NCBI GenBank assembly: GCA_030770535.1
Contig: JASVEC010000003.1
Span: 1,550,001 to 1,614,000 of the forward strand
Origin: Batkoa obscura
Taxonomy: Eukaryota > Entomophthoromycota > Entomophthoromycetes > Entomophthorales > Batkoaceae
Length of the DNA stretch: 64,000 nt
Direction: 5' to 3'
The notes below the pieces were generated by a model. It saw only the letters and a list, made by a program, of their open reading frames with translations, made no database searches and was not told the origin of the DNA. Numbering within the stretch: the stretch's first letter is position 1; every line of letters begins with the position of its first letter. Of this stretch, positions 11,487 to 22,428 are shown piece after piece. A program made the position numbers and the translations under genes.

Positions 11487-11745
11487 ATCTATCTATGCCA
11501 GTTTAATTACCTATATTGCTGTATTTACAAGAGCACCAATTTGTAAATATTCAAACACTTTACTTCCACTAATTGTTCTTTACTTTTCCAAATCGTTGTT
11601 ATTTTAAAAGTAATTCTAAAATTTTAATAAACCTTATTAAATATGAATCGATGATTTAATTTAATGAAATCAACAAAGGTTTGCTTTAACTATGAGATTA
11701 TAAATTAATCGAATTAAGGGGTGCAAAAAGTAGTTTGAAATGAGT

Positions 11746-11849
11746 ATATGGGGGTGTGTTATGTTTAAGAATTTTACTAATAATTTTTCCGCTCAAATAG
11801 CGCTTAAAAGATAGAAAAAGTGATGAAGCCAAAAAAAATATCCCCATAT
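11746..11849 (-). mobile_element. MITE family A, copy 6
   Basis: ATAT on both sides and a complete core. It lies only 83 bp upstream of the start codon of the small gene at 11933, that is, in its promoter or leader. Confidence 0.88.
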
Positions 11850-11932
11850 AAAGAATTCAAAAAACATTTCAGAACAATTATAAATAAATAATTAAACACT
11901 CTCTTCTCCCTATAAACTCAATATTTAAAAAA

Positions 11933-12181
11933 ATGAATTCTAACACTAAGAATAATGGCAAGACTTCCAATCAAAGCTATAGTGGACTTGAAGATTATAT
12001 CAATCGCCGATTTGATAGTGAGAATTTACTAGAAACTTTAGAGTCAGATAGAAATCAAAATGACTTTCAACATAATTCAGAAGTTCAAAGTTTAAAACAG
12101 CATCAAAATCTTCAACGTGATACAACCGAATTGAGAGAAATGCATGGAAATGCTGTCTATCATAGATATTGTACTAAATAA
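11933..12181 (+). CDS. Small conserved protein, tandem paralogue 1 (function unknown)
   Basis: 82 residues, hydrophilic, with no signal peptide, membrane segment or known domain. It aligns over its full length with the protein at 12900-13145. The shared core reads DYIN-x-RF, then EVQSLKQHQ-x-LQ, ELRE and AVY-x-R. The middle is Gln/Glu-rich and could be helical. Conservation of the protein between diverged copies argues that it is a real gene. Noncoding DNA downstream also aligns weakly, so a segment of about 970 bp was duplicated. Its last three codons and stop lie in a perfect 31-bp tandem duplication. A MITE sits in its upstream region. Role unknown. Confidence 0.7.
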   Translation: MNSNTKNNGKTSNQSYSGLEDYINRRFDSENLLETLESDRNQNDFQHNSEVQSLKQHQNLQRDTTELREMHGNAVYHRYCTK

Positions 12182-12231
12182 TTTGACTATTCTTTGGATA
12201 TGTACTAAATAATTTGACTATTCTTTGGATA
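12170..12231 (+). repeat. Perfect 31-bp tandem duplication across a stop codon
   Basis: Two identical 31-bp units, 12170-12200 and 12201-12231. The first contains the end of the small gene (TGT ACT AAA TAA). The second places a copy of that end in the 3' untranslated region. Perfect identity means it is recent. Confidence 0.9.
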
Positions 12232-12311
12232 GAAAGTATAGTTGTGAATTATTTAAAATGGTTCCGATTGAATTATTTAATATAAATAAAAGATATATCT
12301 GTTTTTATATG

Positions 12312-12344
12312 TTATTTTTATATTATTTTTATATTATTTTTATA
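12312..12344 (+). repeat. 11-bp tandem repeat, three units
   Basis: TTATTTTTATA occurs three times in a row without mismatch, downstream of the small gene. Confidence 0.8.
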
Positions 12345-12899
12345 AATGATTTTGTTTTCACAAATAAACTGAAGAAATAATTTATTCTTTAAAACAAAAA
12401 CTATATAAATTTTAAAGATTTTGAGAATTTGCAGTATAAGCAAGCTAATTGATAATAGCCAAAAAGTTTGTTACGTTTACAGTATATTGAATGATCAAAA
12501 TGATTAAAGTTTTATAAGTAAAGTTGTTAGTATAACATTATTTCAAAGTGATTTAGTTATTTAAATATGTGGATGATTTGATTTAATAAGATCAATTGAT
12601 CTGTTCCCATAAATCTATATATATCCCTGATTTAAACTAAACATGATTTTTTCTTTTTAATTTGGAGGTATTTTAATTTAAGCGTAGCTATGAGTACATA
12701 GATTATTGATTACATATTGTACTTAAACTAAGAAAGCATAAAACTGAGGAAAATGTCATATATAATTGAAATTGTAATAATGAGATAAATTAATTGAGGG
12801 TTAAAAGAGGTCATTAAGAATAAAATATATATAAACGATCAAAAAGAACAAAAAAAGATTATTCTTTTTCCCTTTTGTTAGCTCAATTTTAATTAAAAA

Positions 12900-13145
12900 A
12901 TGGACTTTTATACAACAGATAATAAAGAAACTCCCAATCCAAATTATGATGGATATGAAGATTATATCAATCATCGATTCAATTATGAAAATATAGAAGC
13001 TTTAGAATCGGAAAGAATTCAAAATGGTATACAGCATAATTTCGAAGTTCAAAGTTTAAAACAACATCAAGACCTTCAACAAGATGTATTAGAATTGAGA
13101 GAATTATATGGAGATGCAGTTTATCAAAGGCATAATACTAACTGA
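12900..13145 (+). CDS. Small conserved protein, tandem paralogue 2 (function unknown)
   Basis: 81 residues, homologous over its full length to the protein at 11933-12181. It keeps EDYIN, RF, ALES, QNG-x-QHN, EVQSLKQHQ and ELRELYGDAVY. It is a soluble, acidic, Gln-rich protein without known motifs. TATATATAAACG lies 76-65 bases upstream as a possible TATA box. No intron is needed. The pair are tandem duplicates in the same orientation, and amino-acid changes are fewer than the noncoding changes around them, as expected under selection. Function cannot be inferred. Confidence 0.7.
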   Translation: MDFYTTDNKETPNPNYDGYEDYINHRFNYENIEALESERIQNGIQHNFEVQSLKQHQDLQQDVLELRELYGDAVYQRHNTN

Positions 13146-13604
13146 TTTGCATTTTTGTCATAAATTATTGTCGATGGATTAAAAAACAATTTGATTAACC
13201 TTTGAGAATATATTGATATCTTTTGCTATTTCTAATCGTACTTTTCATTCTATTTCTCTTATCTATTAAAATTTTGAAATTTTAAGTCAATGAAACCAAT
13301 ATATTGAGGTGTAATAAAAAAATTTAAGTATTGCTACTGTATTGAAATTTATATTAAAGCATCTTGATTTTACATTCAATTTACAAATGTTGGAATTTTC
13401 ACAAATAGAAATAAAAGAGTAAGCTATGTAAATTTTAAAAGATTTGAAAAGCTGGCAATATAAGTTAATTATTGATAGTTGAAAAAAGTTGTTAAGTTAA
13501 TGGGTAATAAATGATAAATATTGTTCGGGTATTCTTCTTATATCAAGTTGCCAGCGCAAACCATTATAACTCTAACCTGAGTATATTTAACCAGCATAGT
13601 AGTT

Positions 13605-13750
13605 TACAGCTGTTAAAGTACAGGTGTGCAGTGGTGATTCTTATAATCAATAGTTTGTATTATTATGCTGATTTACGGCACAATGCTTAAATTTTTATAT
13701 CAAAGTGAACAATTGGTCGCTGCATATCTATACTTTAACAGTTGTAAGTT
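13605..13750. repeat. Imperfect inverted repeat, about 146 bp
   Basis: The left arm ACAGCTGTTAAAGTACAGGT and the inverse of the right arm (ACAACTGTTAAAGTATAGAT) match at about 17 of 20 bases, and the match continues with GTGCAG/ATGCAG. Possibly an old fold-back element. Confidence 0.4.
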
Positions 13751-14172
13751 ATTTATAAATAAAATTTATTTACATTGGAATAATCGAACTTAATAAAAAG
13801 TAAGTACAATTATATATAGTGGTAAAATGAAGATTATTTATAAAATGTAGCTTTAATTTTAGGGATTAAATTGAATTTTATTAATTATCGAGCATACCTT
13901 ATCGTATCAATAGTTCGTCTCAAAATTTATACCCCTTTTTAAAAAAGTAAATATTAAAAAAATCTAATATCAATACTTATTGTGCTTGAATGCTAAAAAA
14001 AATAGTACGTTACTTGAACCCTAATTCTCCAAGACCACTAATCGAGTTACCTACTTCCTGAAGTCTAATGTTATAATTGAGCCTTGTTCAATATAAGTTG
14101 AATGCATTTTGGAAAGCAATGTAAAGAGACCAATATCAAAGTTATTACTAACTTTGATGACATGTATACCAA

Positions 14173-14213
14173 GTATGAATATAAAATGTAATTAGTGCAT
14201 TTTATACTCATAC
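14173..14213 (+). repeat. 16-bp stem hairpin
   Basis: GTATGAATATAAAATG and CATTTTATACTCATAC form a 16-bp stem with one mismatch and a 9-base loop. It lies about 600 bp upstream of the BBP gene. Function unknown. Confidence 0.5.
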
Positions 14214-14817
14214 AAAGATACAAGCAATTAGATCTCTTACTAAAGGATCTCCCTTTATTTTGGGTTTTTTATTAATTTTCTGTAATAAATTATCTTTCAA
14301 AACTTACAAATTGTATCAATTTATTTAGCTTAGTCCAAAGTATGTTACTTATCTTACACATCTTTAGGGAGGCTTTAAAACTTCCCGCTATCACTGGGCA
14401 AGCATCAGGCTTAACTTGCCTTGCATTATGTCAACTTATCGATTGGCATGCCATTGGGTTTAAGAATTTTAAAGCCCTTGTGACTTATACAACACTATTG
14501 CAATTTATTTTTTAAACCCTTTACAACAACAATCAACTTTTTAATTTTATAAGTCGAAAGTTAATCAACGCTTAAATTTGTTTCATTTGTCTACTTTCAA
14601 ACATCAAAAAATCATCTTTCGATTAAGCGCATCTTGAACATCAACACCTTTCCCTTTCATCTCAACCCTTTTAGAAAAAAGCTAACTCAATATTCGAAAA
14701 ATTAAAAATATCCCATAATATTTTAATCCAAATCCCTAAAAATTGGCTCAAAATAAGGCTAAGCTGTCAACTCAGCTAAAAATAAAACATCATCCCAATT
14801 TTCTTATAACAAAAAGA

Positions 14818-16676
14818 ATGGGCATAACAGGTACAAACAATGTCCCTTTAGGTAAGCGTCGAGTTGGCCGGGGAGATTCTGAAAGCAATCGTAGTCCAAT
14901 TAAAGACAGTGCTAGGGAAAGTGAAAGAGGTAGAGAAAGAGGTGGAGAAAGAGGTGGAGAAAGAGAACGTGGAAGAGAGAGGGGTAGAGATTATGAAAGA
15001 GATTATGAACGAGGTAGAGACAGAGAAAGGGAACGTGGTGGAGAAAGAGAAAGGGGAAGAGAAAGAGAAAGAGACGGGGAGGGTAGAAGAAATAGGTTTG
15101 ATAGGGAACCAAGTAAGGGTGAGGGTAAGTAAAGATTTTAAATAAAGATTTTGATAATTAAACTTAATTTTAGGAAAATCAGGTGAAGTTAAGCCAAAAA
15201 GGAGAACTACCCGTTGGGGAGATCCAAATAATAAATTTGTAGTTCCTGGCATGCCAACTACATTGCCTTCTAATATGACAGCTGAACAAGTTAAGAATTA
15301 TTTGGGTAAAAAGTTTTTAAACAATAGTATATTATTTACATAATAACAATTAACATTTTATTAGTATTTTTAAGAATGGAAGAAATAGGCGCTAAATTAC
15401 GTTCAAATGATATTATCCCACCAGAAGAACAGCGTTCTCCATCGCCTGAACCAGTTTATAATAGTTTAGGTCAAAGAGTTAATACTAGGGATGTACGATA
15501 TAAAAAGAAATTAGAAGAAGAAAGACATCGATTAATAGAACAAGCAATTAAAGATAATCCCGATTTTAAACCACCAGCCGATTATAGAAGACCATCTAAA
15601 TTAGCTGAAAAATATTTTATACCAGCAAAAGAGCATCCAGATATTAATTTCATAGGTTTATTAATTGGTCCTAGAGGTAATACATTGAAGAAGATGGAAA
15701 CAGAAACAGGGTGTAAGATATCAATTAGGGGTAAAGGTAGTGTTAAAGAAGGTAAAAGAACAGATGCTGGTCCTATTCCAGGTATTGATGAAGAGTTACA
15801 TTGTTTGATTACAGGGGATACAGAGGAGAAAGTACAAAAAGCATTGAAAATGGTTAAGGAAATTATAGCAGCAGTAAGTAGAAATATTAATAAGATTACA
15901 AACTAAAATTTAAATAATTTTAATAGTCAGCAGCAGTACCAGAAGGCCAAAATGAACTTAAACGCCAACAGTTAAGAGAATTAGCTTCATTAAATGGCAC
16001 CCTTCGGGATGATGAAAGTATGTTTTGTCAAAATTGTGGGGCATCTGGACATCGTAGTTTTGAATGTCCAGATACAGAAAATTTTACAGTTAAATTAGTA
16101 TGTAAAATTTGTAATGGTGTTGGACATACTGCTAGCGATTGTATGCAACGTAATGATCCAGAGGCATTAGAAAAGGCTAGAATGAGAGACATGAAATTAG
16201 ATACAGAATATTTGAAATTGATGAATGAATTAGGAGAAGAATCACAAGTCAAAAAAGAAAATAATATGGAGAACAAGTATAGTAAGCGATTTTGATAACA
16301 ATATTTTTTATTAAGAATACTGATATTAATGTATTTACTTTTTTTAGATAATTATAATCAACCACCAAATCATTTGAATCATCCACCTGCTAATAACTAT
16401 TATAACCATCCACCACCACCTAATTACAATAATCCACCACAACAACAATGGAATAATTATCCACCACAACAAGGTTATAATAATTATCAAAGTTATCCTC
16501 CTTATCAACAATCAAATAACTATCCTTATCAAGTAAGTTTTAAAATAAAATAAAAATATTTTAATATTAATATTTAATTTAAATAGCAAAATCCTGGACA
16601 ACAATATCCACCTGGTCCACCTAGTAGTACATTACCTCCTAATGATAATTATCCACCACCACCACCTTCACATTAA
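14818..16676 (+). CDS. BBP: Splicing factor 1 / branchpoint-binding protein (six exons, 525 aa)
   Basis: Exons 14818-15124, 15174-15305, 15365-15873, 15927-16281, 16348-16532 and 16587-16676 join in frame; all introns are GT-AG, 49-66 bases. The protein recognises the intron branchpoint with U2AF in early spliceosome assembly. Order: an unusual N-terminal Arg/Glu repeat tract (residues about 36-100); a U2AF-ligand motif KPKRRTTRW (109-117) with the key Trp; an SPSP phosphorylation motif (171-174) as in human SF1; a KH-QUA2 domain with the GPRGN loop (about 228-320); two CCHC zinc knuckles ([14 protein letters not shown] and [14 protein letters not shown], from 350); and a Pro/Asn/Gln/Tyr-rich tail ending PPPPPSH. 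The start at 14818 is the first ATG in frame. An open frame extends upstream without an ATG. It is convergent with the UGT gene. Confidence 0.95.
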
Positions 16677-16888
16677 GATTAAATATGAATATTAAGATTG
16701 AGTACGAATACGATTAATTGATATTAACATTGGATTGAATTAAATTTATTTTTTATATAGCTTAAATATTTTATATTTTAATTTTAAAAAAATAAAGGAT
16801 TAAATAAAAAGAATGAATATTTTAATAATAATAATAATGATAACATAACAATAGTAAGTATTTTTATTTCATTTTATTTAAAATCAAT

Positions 16889-18514
16889 TTATTGATTTTT
16901 TTTCAATAATTCAACTGAAGTATTATTTTTATAAAATTTCAAAAATAATTGATATAAAAGATAAAGGGATAGAGATAATATACTTGTAATCAATATGGTT
17001 AAAAATAAAATAATATCTAAATAATAACTTAACCAAACATTATTTTGTATTTGAGTTAAATGATTATTATAACAATTACTATTTTTATTGCATAATTGAA
17101 TTAAGTTTAAATGGCTTTCTATTAAATTGGCAGCATATTCTTCCATATCAATTCTATTTTTAATAATTTGATTGATTTTTAATAAATTGTTTTTAATATT
17201 GTTATCATTTAATAACTGCTTCATCATCTCTAATACTTCTTCTATTGAATTTATATGAATATCAAAACTATTACCAACATTTAAATATTGAACTTTTTGA
17301 GAACTACGTGGTTGATCTGCAAAGAAAGGATGACATAATAATGGAACATTAGAACTCAAAGCTTCAAAAGTAGATTCTAATCCACAATGAGATAAAAATA
17401 ATTTTAGATTATTGTGTTTTAATATGGATTGTTGTGGTGCCCAATTTAATATTCTAATATTAGGATGTTGATTATTAATTAATTGATTTATAGTATAATT
17501 AAAGTTAGGTAAGTTTAGGTTGAAGTTAAGTTTAGTACGACCTAATCCGATTATTATACTATTATAAATATTTTGATTTAAACCTTCTATCAATAATGTT
17601 AAAAATTTATTCATTATAATATTACCAAGGTTTAAATTCGAGCCAAATGCAATATAAATTACTTTTTCATGTTGATTTAAAAACATCTCTAACTCCTCTG
17701 ATAATAATGAATAATTTTTATTAAATATAGGTCCAATCATATGAAAATTAGGTAATATTGGTAATATTGGCTCATAAGGGAAAAAAGTATTAGCAATAGC
17801 TAAATCTTTATCCCAATCACCTAAAGGATTATCACTTTTTGGAGCCTTGAATTTCACCCTTAATTCTCTCATTTTATTAATTAAAGGCAATAAATAATAA
17901 ATTTCTTTAACCTTTACATAAATGATATCATGTAATCTTTGAAAAAAACTACAGTGACTTAAATATAACTTATTAACACCAAATGAATTACTGATAATGC
18001 CCTTACTTTGTAAGCCATACATATCCGCATGCTGAAATGTATTAATTATTGGAATATTTATCATTTTCCCAACATCTCTACAAACAGGTGAAAAGAAATC
18101 ACATAATAAAATATCAGGTTCCAGCTCTTTAACGATTTGTAAAAAGGACTCAAAAGAATCTTCATAAATAGCGGGTAACATTTCACTTATCAATGTAGTA
18201 ATAATTCGAAATTTATCTACTTTTTGATTAAATCCACCAATTCTTTCTACTGCTAAGGGGATATTCCATTTATCATTAAATACACTACCACTTTGGAGAT
18301 AAGTGAAATTGTAGCCAGAAATAAACGCTTCATTTTCTTTCGGGGCTACGTAATAAATCCTATGTCCACGAAGTTTTAATTGAAGGGCTATTTCTAATAT
18401 TGATTTGATGTGGCTCTTTCCACCCATTCCACTGTTAAGTAGGATCTTAAAACTATGAATGGGGCTGAATAAAGTTGACAGGAGATAGAGTAGGAGGGGT
18501 AAAATTAGTAACAT
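16889..18514 (-). CDS. Membrane UDP-glycosyltransferase (GT1 family)
   Basis: Intronless, 541 residues, built like animal UDP-glucuronosyltransferases. It has an N-terminal signal sequence (LLILPLLLYLLSTLFS), a variable acceptor half and a nucleotide-sugar half carrying the family signature: LNWAPQQSIL, FLSHCGLESTFEAL (HCG where HGG is usual), then PLLCHPFFADQ. A C-terminal transmembrane helix (about residues 495-520) is followed by a basic tail ending ELLKKNQ. It likely sits in the ER with its active site in the lumen and transfers a sugar to small lipophilic acceptors or sterols. The sugar donor and acceptor cannot be told. The BBP gene ends 212 bp from its stop, tail to tail. Confidence 0.9.
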   Translation of the reverse strand: MLLILPLLLYLLSTLFSPIHSFKILLNSGMGGKSHIKSILEIALQLKLRGHRIYYVAPKENEAFISGYNFTYLQSGSVFNDKWNIPLAVERIGGFNQKVDKFRIITTLISEMLPAIYEDSFESFLQIVKELEPDILLCDFFSPVCRDVGKMINIPIINTFQHADMYGLQSKGIISNSFGVNKLYLSHCSFFQRLHDIIYVKVKEIYYLLPLINKMRELRVKFKAPKSDNPLGDWDKDLAIANTFFPYEPILPILPNFHMIGPIFNKNYSLLSEELEMFLNQHEKVIYIAFGSNLNLGNIIMNKFLTLLIEGLNQNIYNSIIIGLGRTKLNFNLNLPNFNYTINQLINNQHPNIRILNWAPQQSILKHNNLKLFLSHCGLESTFEALSSNVPLLCHPFFADQPRSSQKVQYLNVGNSFDIHINSIEEVLEMMKQLLNDNNIKNNLLKINQIIKNRIDMEEYAANLIESHLNLIQLCNKNSNCYNNHLTQIQNNVWLSYYLDIILFLTILITSILSLSLYLLYQLFLKFYKNNTSVELLKKNQ

Positions 18515-19198
18515 TTTTTAATTTCAAAAATAAAAGATCTAATATTTGATTTCAATTTCTATCTATTTTATATGTTCATTTTCTTAACTTGTTATCTCAA
18601 TACAAGTTATTTTATGATAGCTTATATTATATCATATCGCTTACCTTCTTTTCATATTTTTATAGGATTATTATTACCTCATTTTACCTACCCTTCTTCT
18701 TTTTTGTTAATTCTGTATTTTCATTATGGAATAAATAAATTCAATATTAAATAAGGGATGTCACTAATTGAGTAAGTTCAAGTTATTAATTAAATTTGAA
18801 TTTTTCATTATTGAAAGAGTATAATCAATCGATTTAAGGTAGTTCTTGATTATTATAACAGTAATCTGAAGATAATAATAAGCTATAAATCAAAGTATTA
18901 TTGTAAAAATAACTGATAAATAATTTGCAATATTTCAATCAAGTATTAATAATATGGAATAAAAAATTGATTAATGATAATATCAAGTATGAAAAAGTAA
19001 ACTAATAAATAGATTAAAAAAAGTAATTGCTATAAAAGGTATTATAAAATAATAATCCGGTTTTTAAGAAGTTAGATATAACTTTTGATGATTTATTAAT
19101 AGTTTTCTAATTATAATATTTTTTTTAATAATTATAAACTTATAGGTGCTAATTATTTTTTGATAAAGAACAACAATATGACATGGGTTTGATATTAC
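18515..19198. other. Intergenic region upstream of the UGT gene
   Basis: Should contain the UGT promoter. A 60-codon frame on the plus strand (18572-18754) is hydrophobic and AT-driven; I do not consider it a gene. Nothing else seen. Confidence 0.4.
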
Positions 19199-19305
19199 AC
19201 ATGGGGGTGTTTTTTTTGGTTTCATTATTCTTTCCATTTTTTAAGCGTTATTTGAGTGGAAAGATTGCTAGTAAAATTCTTAAACAAAAAAATACTTCCC
19301 CATAT
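19199..19305 (+). mobile_element. MITE family A, copy 7
   Basis: ACAT-GGGGGTG at the left and TTCCCC-ATAT at the right; core TTTAAGCGTTATTTGAGTGG. An open frame of about 34 codons crosses it. Confidence 0.85.
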
Positions 19306-19551
19306 ATGACAACTAAAAGTATAAAATCGAACATTAACCAAGTTAATAAATCAATAAAAAATAAAAAATACTTTAATTTAAATTTTATCTTTGTTTATAG
19401 TATTTTGTTTATATTATTATTTTATTAAAAAACCTAATAACCTTGCTTATTTAGCGCTTAAAATTTTTATTAAAAAAAGTTATTTTACAGCTTTAAAAGA
19501 TGTTGAGATTAACTTAATAAAAAATATTAAAAAAACATAAAAATTTACGCA

Positions 19552-19656
19552 ATATGAGGATGTATTTTTGTTTAAGAATTTTACTAACAGTCTTTCCACT
19601 CAAATAGTGCTTAAAAAATGGAAAAAGTAATGAAACCAAAAAATACATCCCCCAGA
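19552..19656 (-). mobile_element. MITE family A, copy 8
   Basis: ATAT-GAGGATG at one end and CATCCCCC-AGAT at the other. It marks the left side of the decayed coding island. Confidence 0.83.
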
Positions 19657-20953
19657 TGTTAAGATTATGAGTATAGCTTAATTGAAATTGATAGATAATT
19701 TTACATTTTGAATTAAATTTAAATTTGCATAAATCAAAACCGAGAAGTTTAACTTTAAATACAAATTTGTTCATTTTGTAACAGCCAGTACTTTTAGAAA
19801 TACAGGGTGTAATTGAGTTTTGTAAAAATATGTTAAATATCAACACAAGAGAAAATTCTAAGGCTAAATATCATATACATATATGCAAAAATAACTCTGA
19901 TATATACAAATTCATCACAAATTTATTTATTGATAATGGCAATGAAAGTGTTTTACAATTACTTTTAGATGGATATACTACAATCGGTACTGAAATAGGG
20001 ATAATATTTCCACCTGGTAGTGGGTTGACAAGGAAGCATCTATATTATTTTTCAATTGATTTTGAGGATGCGCTTCAGCTATCTGATATATGCGCTTTGA
20101 GTGCAATGAATGATCAAGCAAACCAGTTTATAAAAGAAAATAAGGATACATGTGGACAGCTAAAGATGCCTGTACCAGAAGATTAGACCAACAAGCATTC
20201 TAACAGGGCTTTTCAAAGGCTATTTATTATAAGTATTAAGACCAGATACTAACGAAAATGATGTTATCGATATGATTTGTCCTCTACTACAACAAACATT
20301 TGGATCAAATTTTCTATTTAAAGTAAACATAAATCTCAGATGACAATGTTTAACCCATATAAAAAAGCAAATGTTGATGTAGCTGCCATTTTTTCCCTAA
20401 ACTTTATACAGGTTTGGTAGCCATAGTAGATAATCCAAAAAACACATCTGAAGTGTCTAATGAGGATGAGGATGTTGAAAACCGTGAAGATATTGAAGAT
20501 TACGAAATCATTGAGGAACATGGGGACATTGAAGCTCAACTAGTCGCTAAGGGTATTTCAGTTGTCCAGCAACAAATAGAGTTCAACGATGTAATCATTT
20601 TTATTTTAAGGGTATTAGAAACAAGTGTAACATTTTGTGAAGCTAATTTTAATAAAACACAATTAATATAGCTTTTAATAGTAACTGTATTAGGGAGCCA
20701 TGTATCATCAAATTATTGATGCTAATTGGCCTAGTATTCCCGGATTATAAATCCGGATTTGATTTATTAGTAAGAGAACAAAGAAATGCCATTATTCCAT
20801 TGTTGAGTAGTATTAGAACATATTTTAGGGGTGCTTTTAATAGAGCATAGCCTATGAATTTTAAAAAAGATTTTGTAGTAAATTTTTGAAATCATCCTCT
20901 TTTGTCCATTTAAACCAAATAATCGCTTATTGTCTTTTCATCATAGTATTTCC

Positions 20954-20978
20954 AATAAACTATTAAATTGTTTATCGT
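20954..20978 (+). repeat. 25-bp direct repeat, unit 1
   Basis: AATAAACTATTAAATTGTTT followed by ATCGT. It recurs at 22404-22428 with one difference. The unit is itself partly palindromic (AATAAAC/GTTTATC). Confidence 0.6.
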
Positions 20979-22403
20979 ATTGTGTTTGTAAAAAAGATTT
21001 CATTTTTTTAATGGCAAATTTGTTTATTTGGGACCATTTTATAAAAGCCTCTTTTATTTATCATCACTATGTTTGTCAATATGGCTCTTTATTACTTTCT
21101 TGAATACAGTTCATTAGTCTATAAACTTTCAAGCACTTATCATTGTCAAATTAAGGATATTTTTTTTATAGATTTTTGGAGTTCTACAGTGACCAACAAA
21201 CTGAGTTTATAATTGCTATTTTTTTTAGCTTTTCAATAATCTTTTGATAAATCGTATAAGAATATTCAAAATGTTTTTAATAAAATAAAAACAAAGTTTT
21301 ATTTTTAAAAAACAAGATCAATCCTTAAACTTTTAAATAGGTGAATCACCTAATTGAGTAAGGTAAACTAACTAAAATATCAAAAATAGTATCAAAAAAG
21401 AATTTCATCACAATTGAACCTGCTTTTAACGATAGGTGACTATTATATTTTAAAAAATATTCGGAAGTATTATTTCATTTGAGATCCAGAAATCCAATTA
21501 AGAAACATCTTCTTTTGGGGAAATTGAAGAAGAAGCCTTGAATATACAAATAAAAGAGATAGATAATGAGTAGTGTTTATTTTGTGAGCCAATGGATACT
21601 AATTTACCAGATTATTTATCTCAATTTGAATTAAACAAAGATGAGAAGGATGAAATAATATCATTTGAACCACGCTTACATCCAGGGCCTAATAAAACAC
21701 AACACTTTTCCTTGCTCAGGTTAGGTGCTATTCTTTCGAATATAGATCATGAATCAAACGAAAAAGTTGAGGGTGGTATCGAAGATTCTCTAAATGATTT
21801 CTTGAGAGATTGAGAAATGGAGGACGGTTTAACTCTTCGCATGTCACCATCATTTCTAAATCTCAACGTTGCTGATAATCAATTTCCTGCCTTTTCATGT
21901 AAAGAAGGAAGAAGCAATGAAGGGATTATGTGGATATTGGATAAAAATTAAAAAAAATGGGATACGAGATATAAAGAAGGGGTATACAATTAACAGTTAG
22001 TTTAGCTGCTACTTCGCAAGAAAATTATGTAAATCCCAATAGCATACATCCAGAAGATTTATAAGGTATCAAAGTTACAAATCATGAGTTTTATTTCTAT
22101 AAAGCATCTTTTACAAGTGAATATATTATTGGCTTAAAAGATGGTTTACCACGATGTAATCTTGATGTTTTAGGATATCCAAAAGCAAGAGGGTTAAAAG
22201 TATCACGTAAATCGGGTAGAAGAAAGATCTTAGCCATGACCAGCGCTATAAGTAATCATACCCTCAATTGAAGTGCACCTAACCAGTAGCTTTAGAAAAT
22301 TTGGTCAAAACTTAGAAAAGATCCGCTTTTACTGTACCCTTTAAATCTTTCCTTTTTTTACAAACCAAAATATTGTAACTCACCTTCTCATTATATTATT
22401 TAT

Positions 22404-22428
22404 AATAAACTGTTAAATTGTTTATCGT
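22404..22428 (+). repeat. 25-bp direct repeat, unit 2
   Basis: 24 of 25 bases match 20954-20978. The two units lie 1.45 kb apart in the same orientation within the decayed island and might be remnants of element ends or of a duplicated unit. Confidence 0.6.

Larger units (their letters stand above)
9348..11932. other. Repeat-rich intergenic region
   Basis: No gene seen. It contains three different inverted-repeat elements (9628-9782, 11219-11371, 11374-11486) and three MITE family A copies (10685, 10921, 11746), so much of this 2.6 kb is transposon-derived. The rest is plain AT-rich DNA. Confidence 0.6.
13146..14817. other. Intergenic region with two fold-back structures
   Basis: No gene supported. 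It contains an imperfect inverted repeat (13605-13750), a strong hairpin (14173-14213), and a stretch at about 14360-14490 that is richer in GC. In that stretch GGAGGCTTTAAAA and TTTTAAAGCCC lie about 90 bp apart in inverse orientation, perhaps another small fold-back element. Confidence 0.4.

Noticed and set aside
14848-15252. Open frames on both strands over the BBP N-terminal repeat (14848-15252 minus, 14864-15145 plus, 14912-15112 minus).
   Set aside because: Shadow frames caused by the purine-rich Arg/Glu repeat; the BBP exon explains the region.
18572-18754. 60-codon hydrophobic plus-strand frame just upstream of the UGT start.
   Set aside because: Composition follows AT-rich DNA, it has no homologue I recognise, and it would occupy the UGT promoter.
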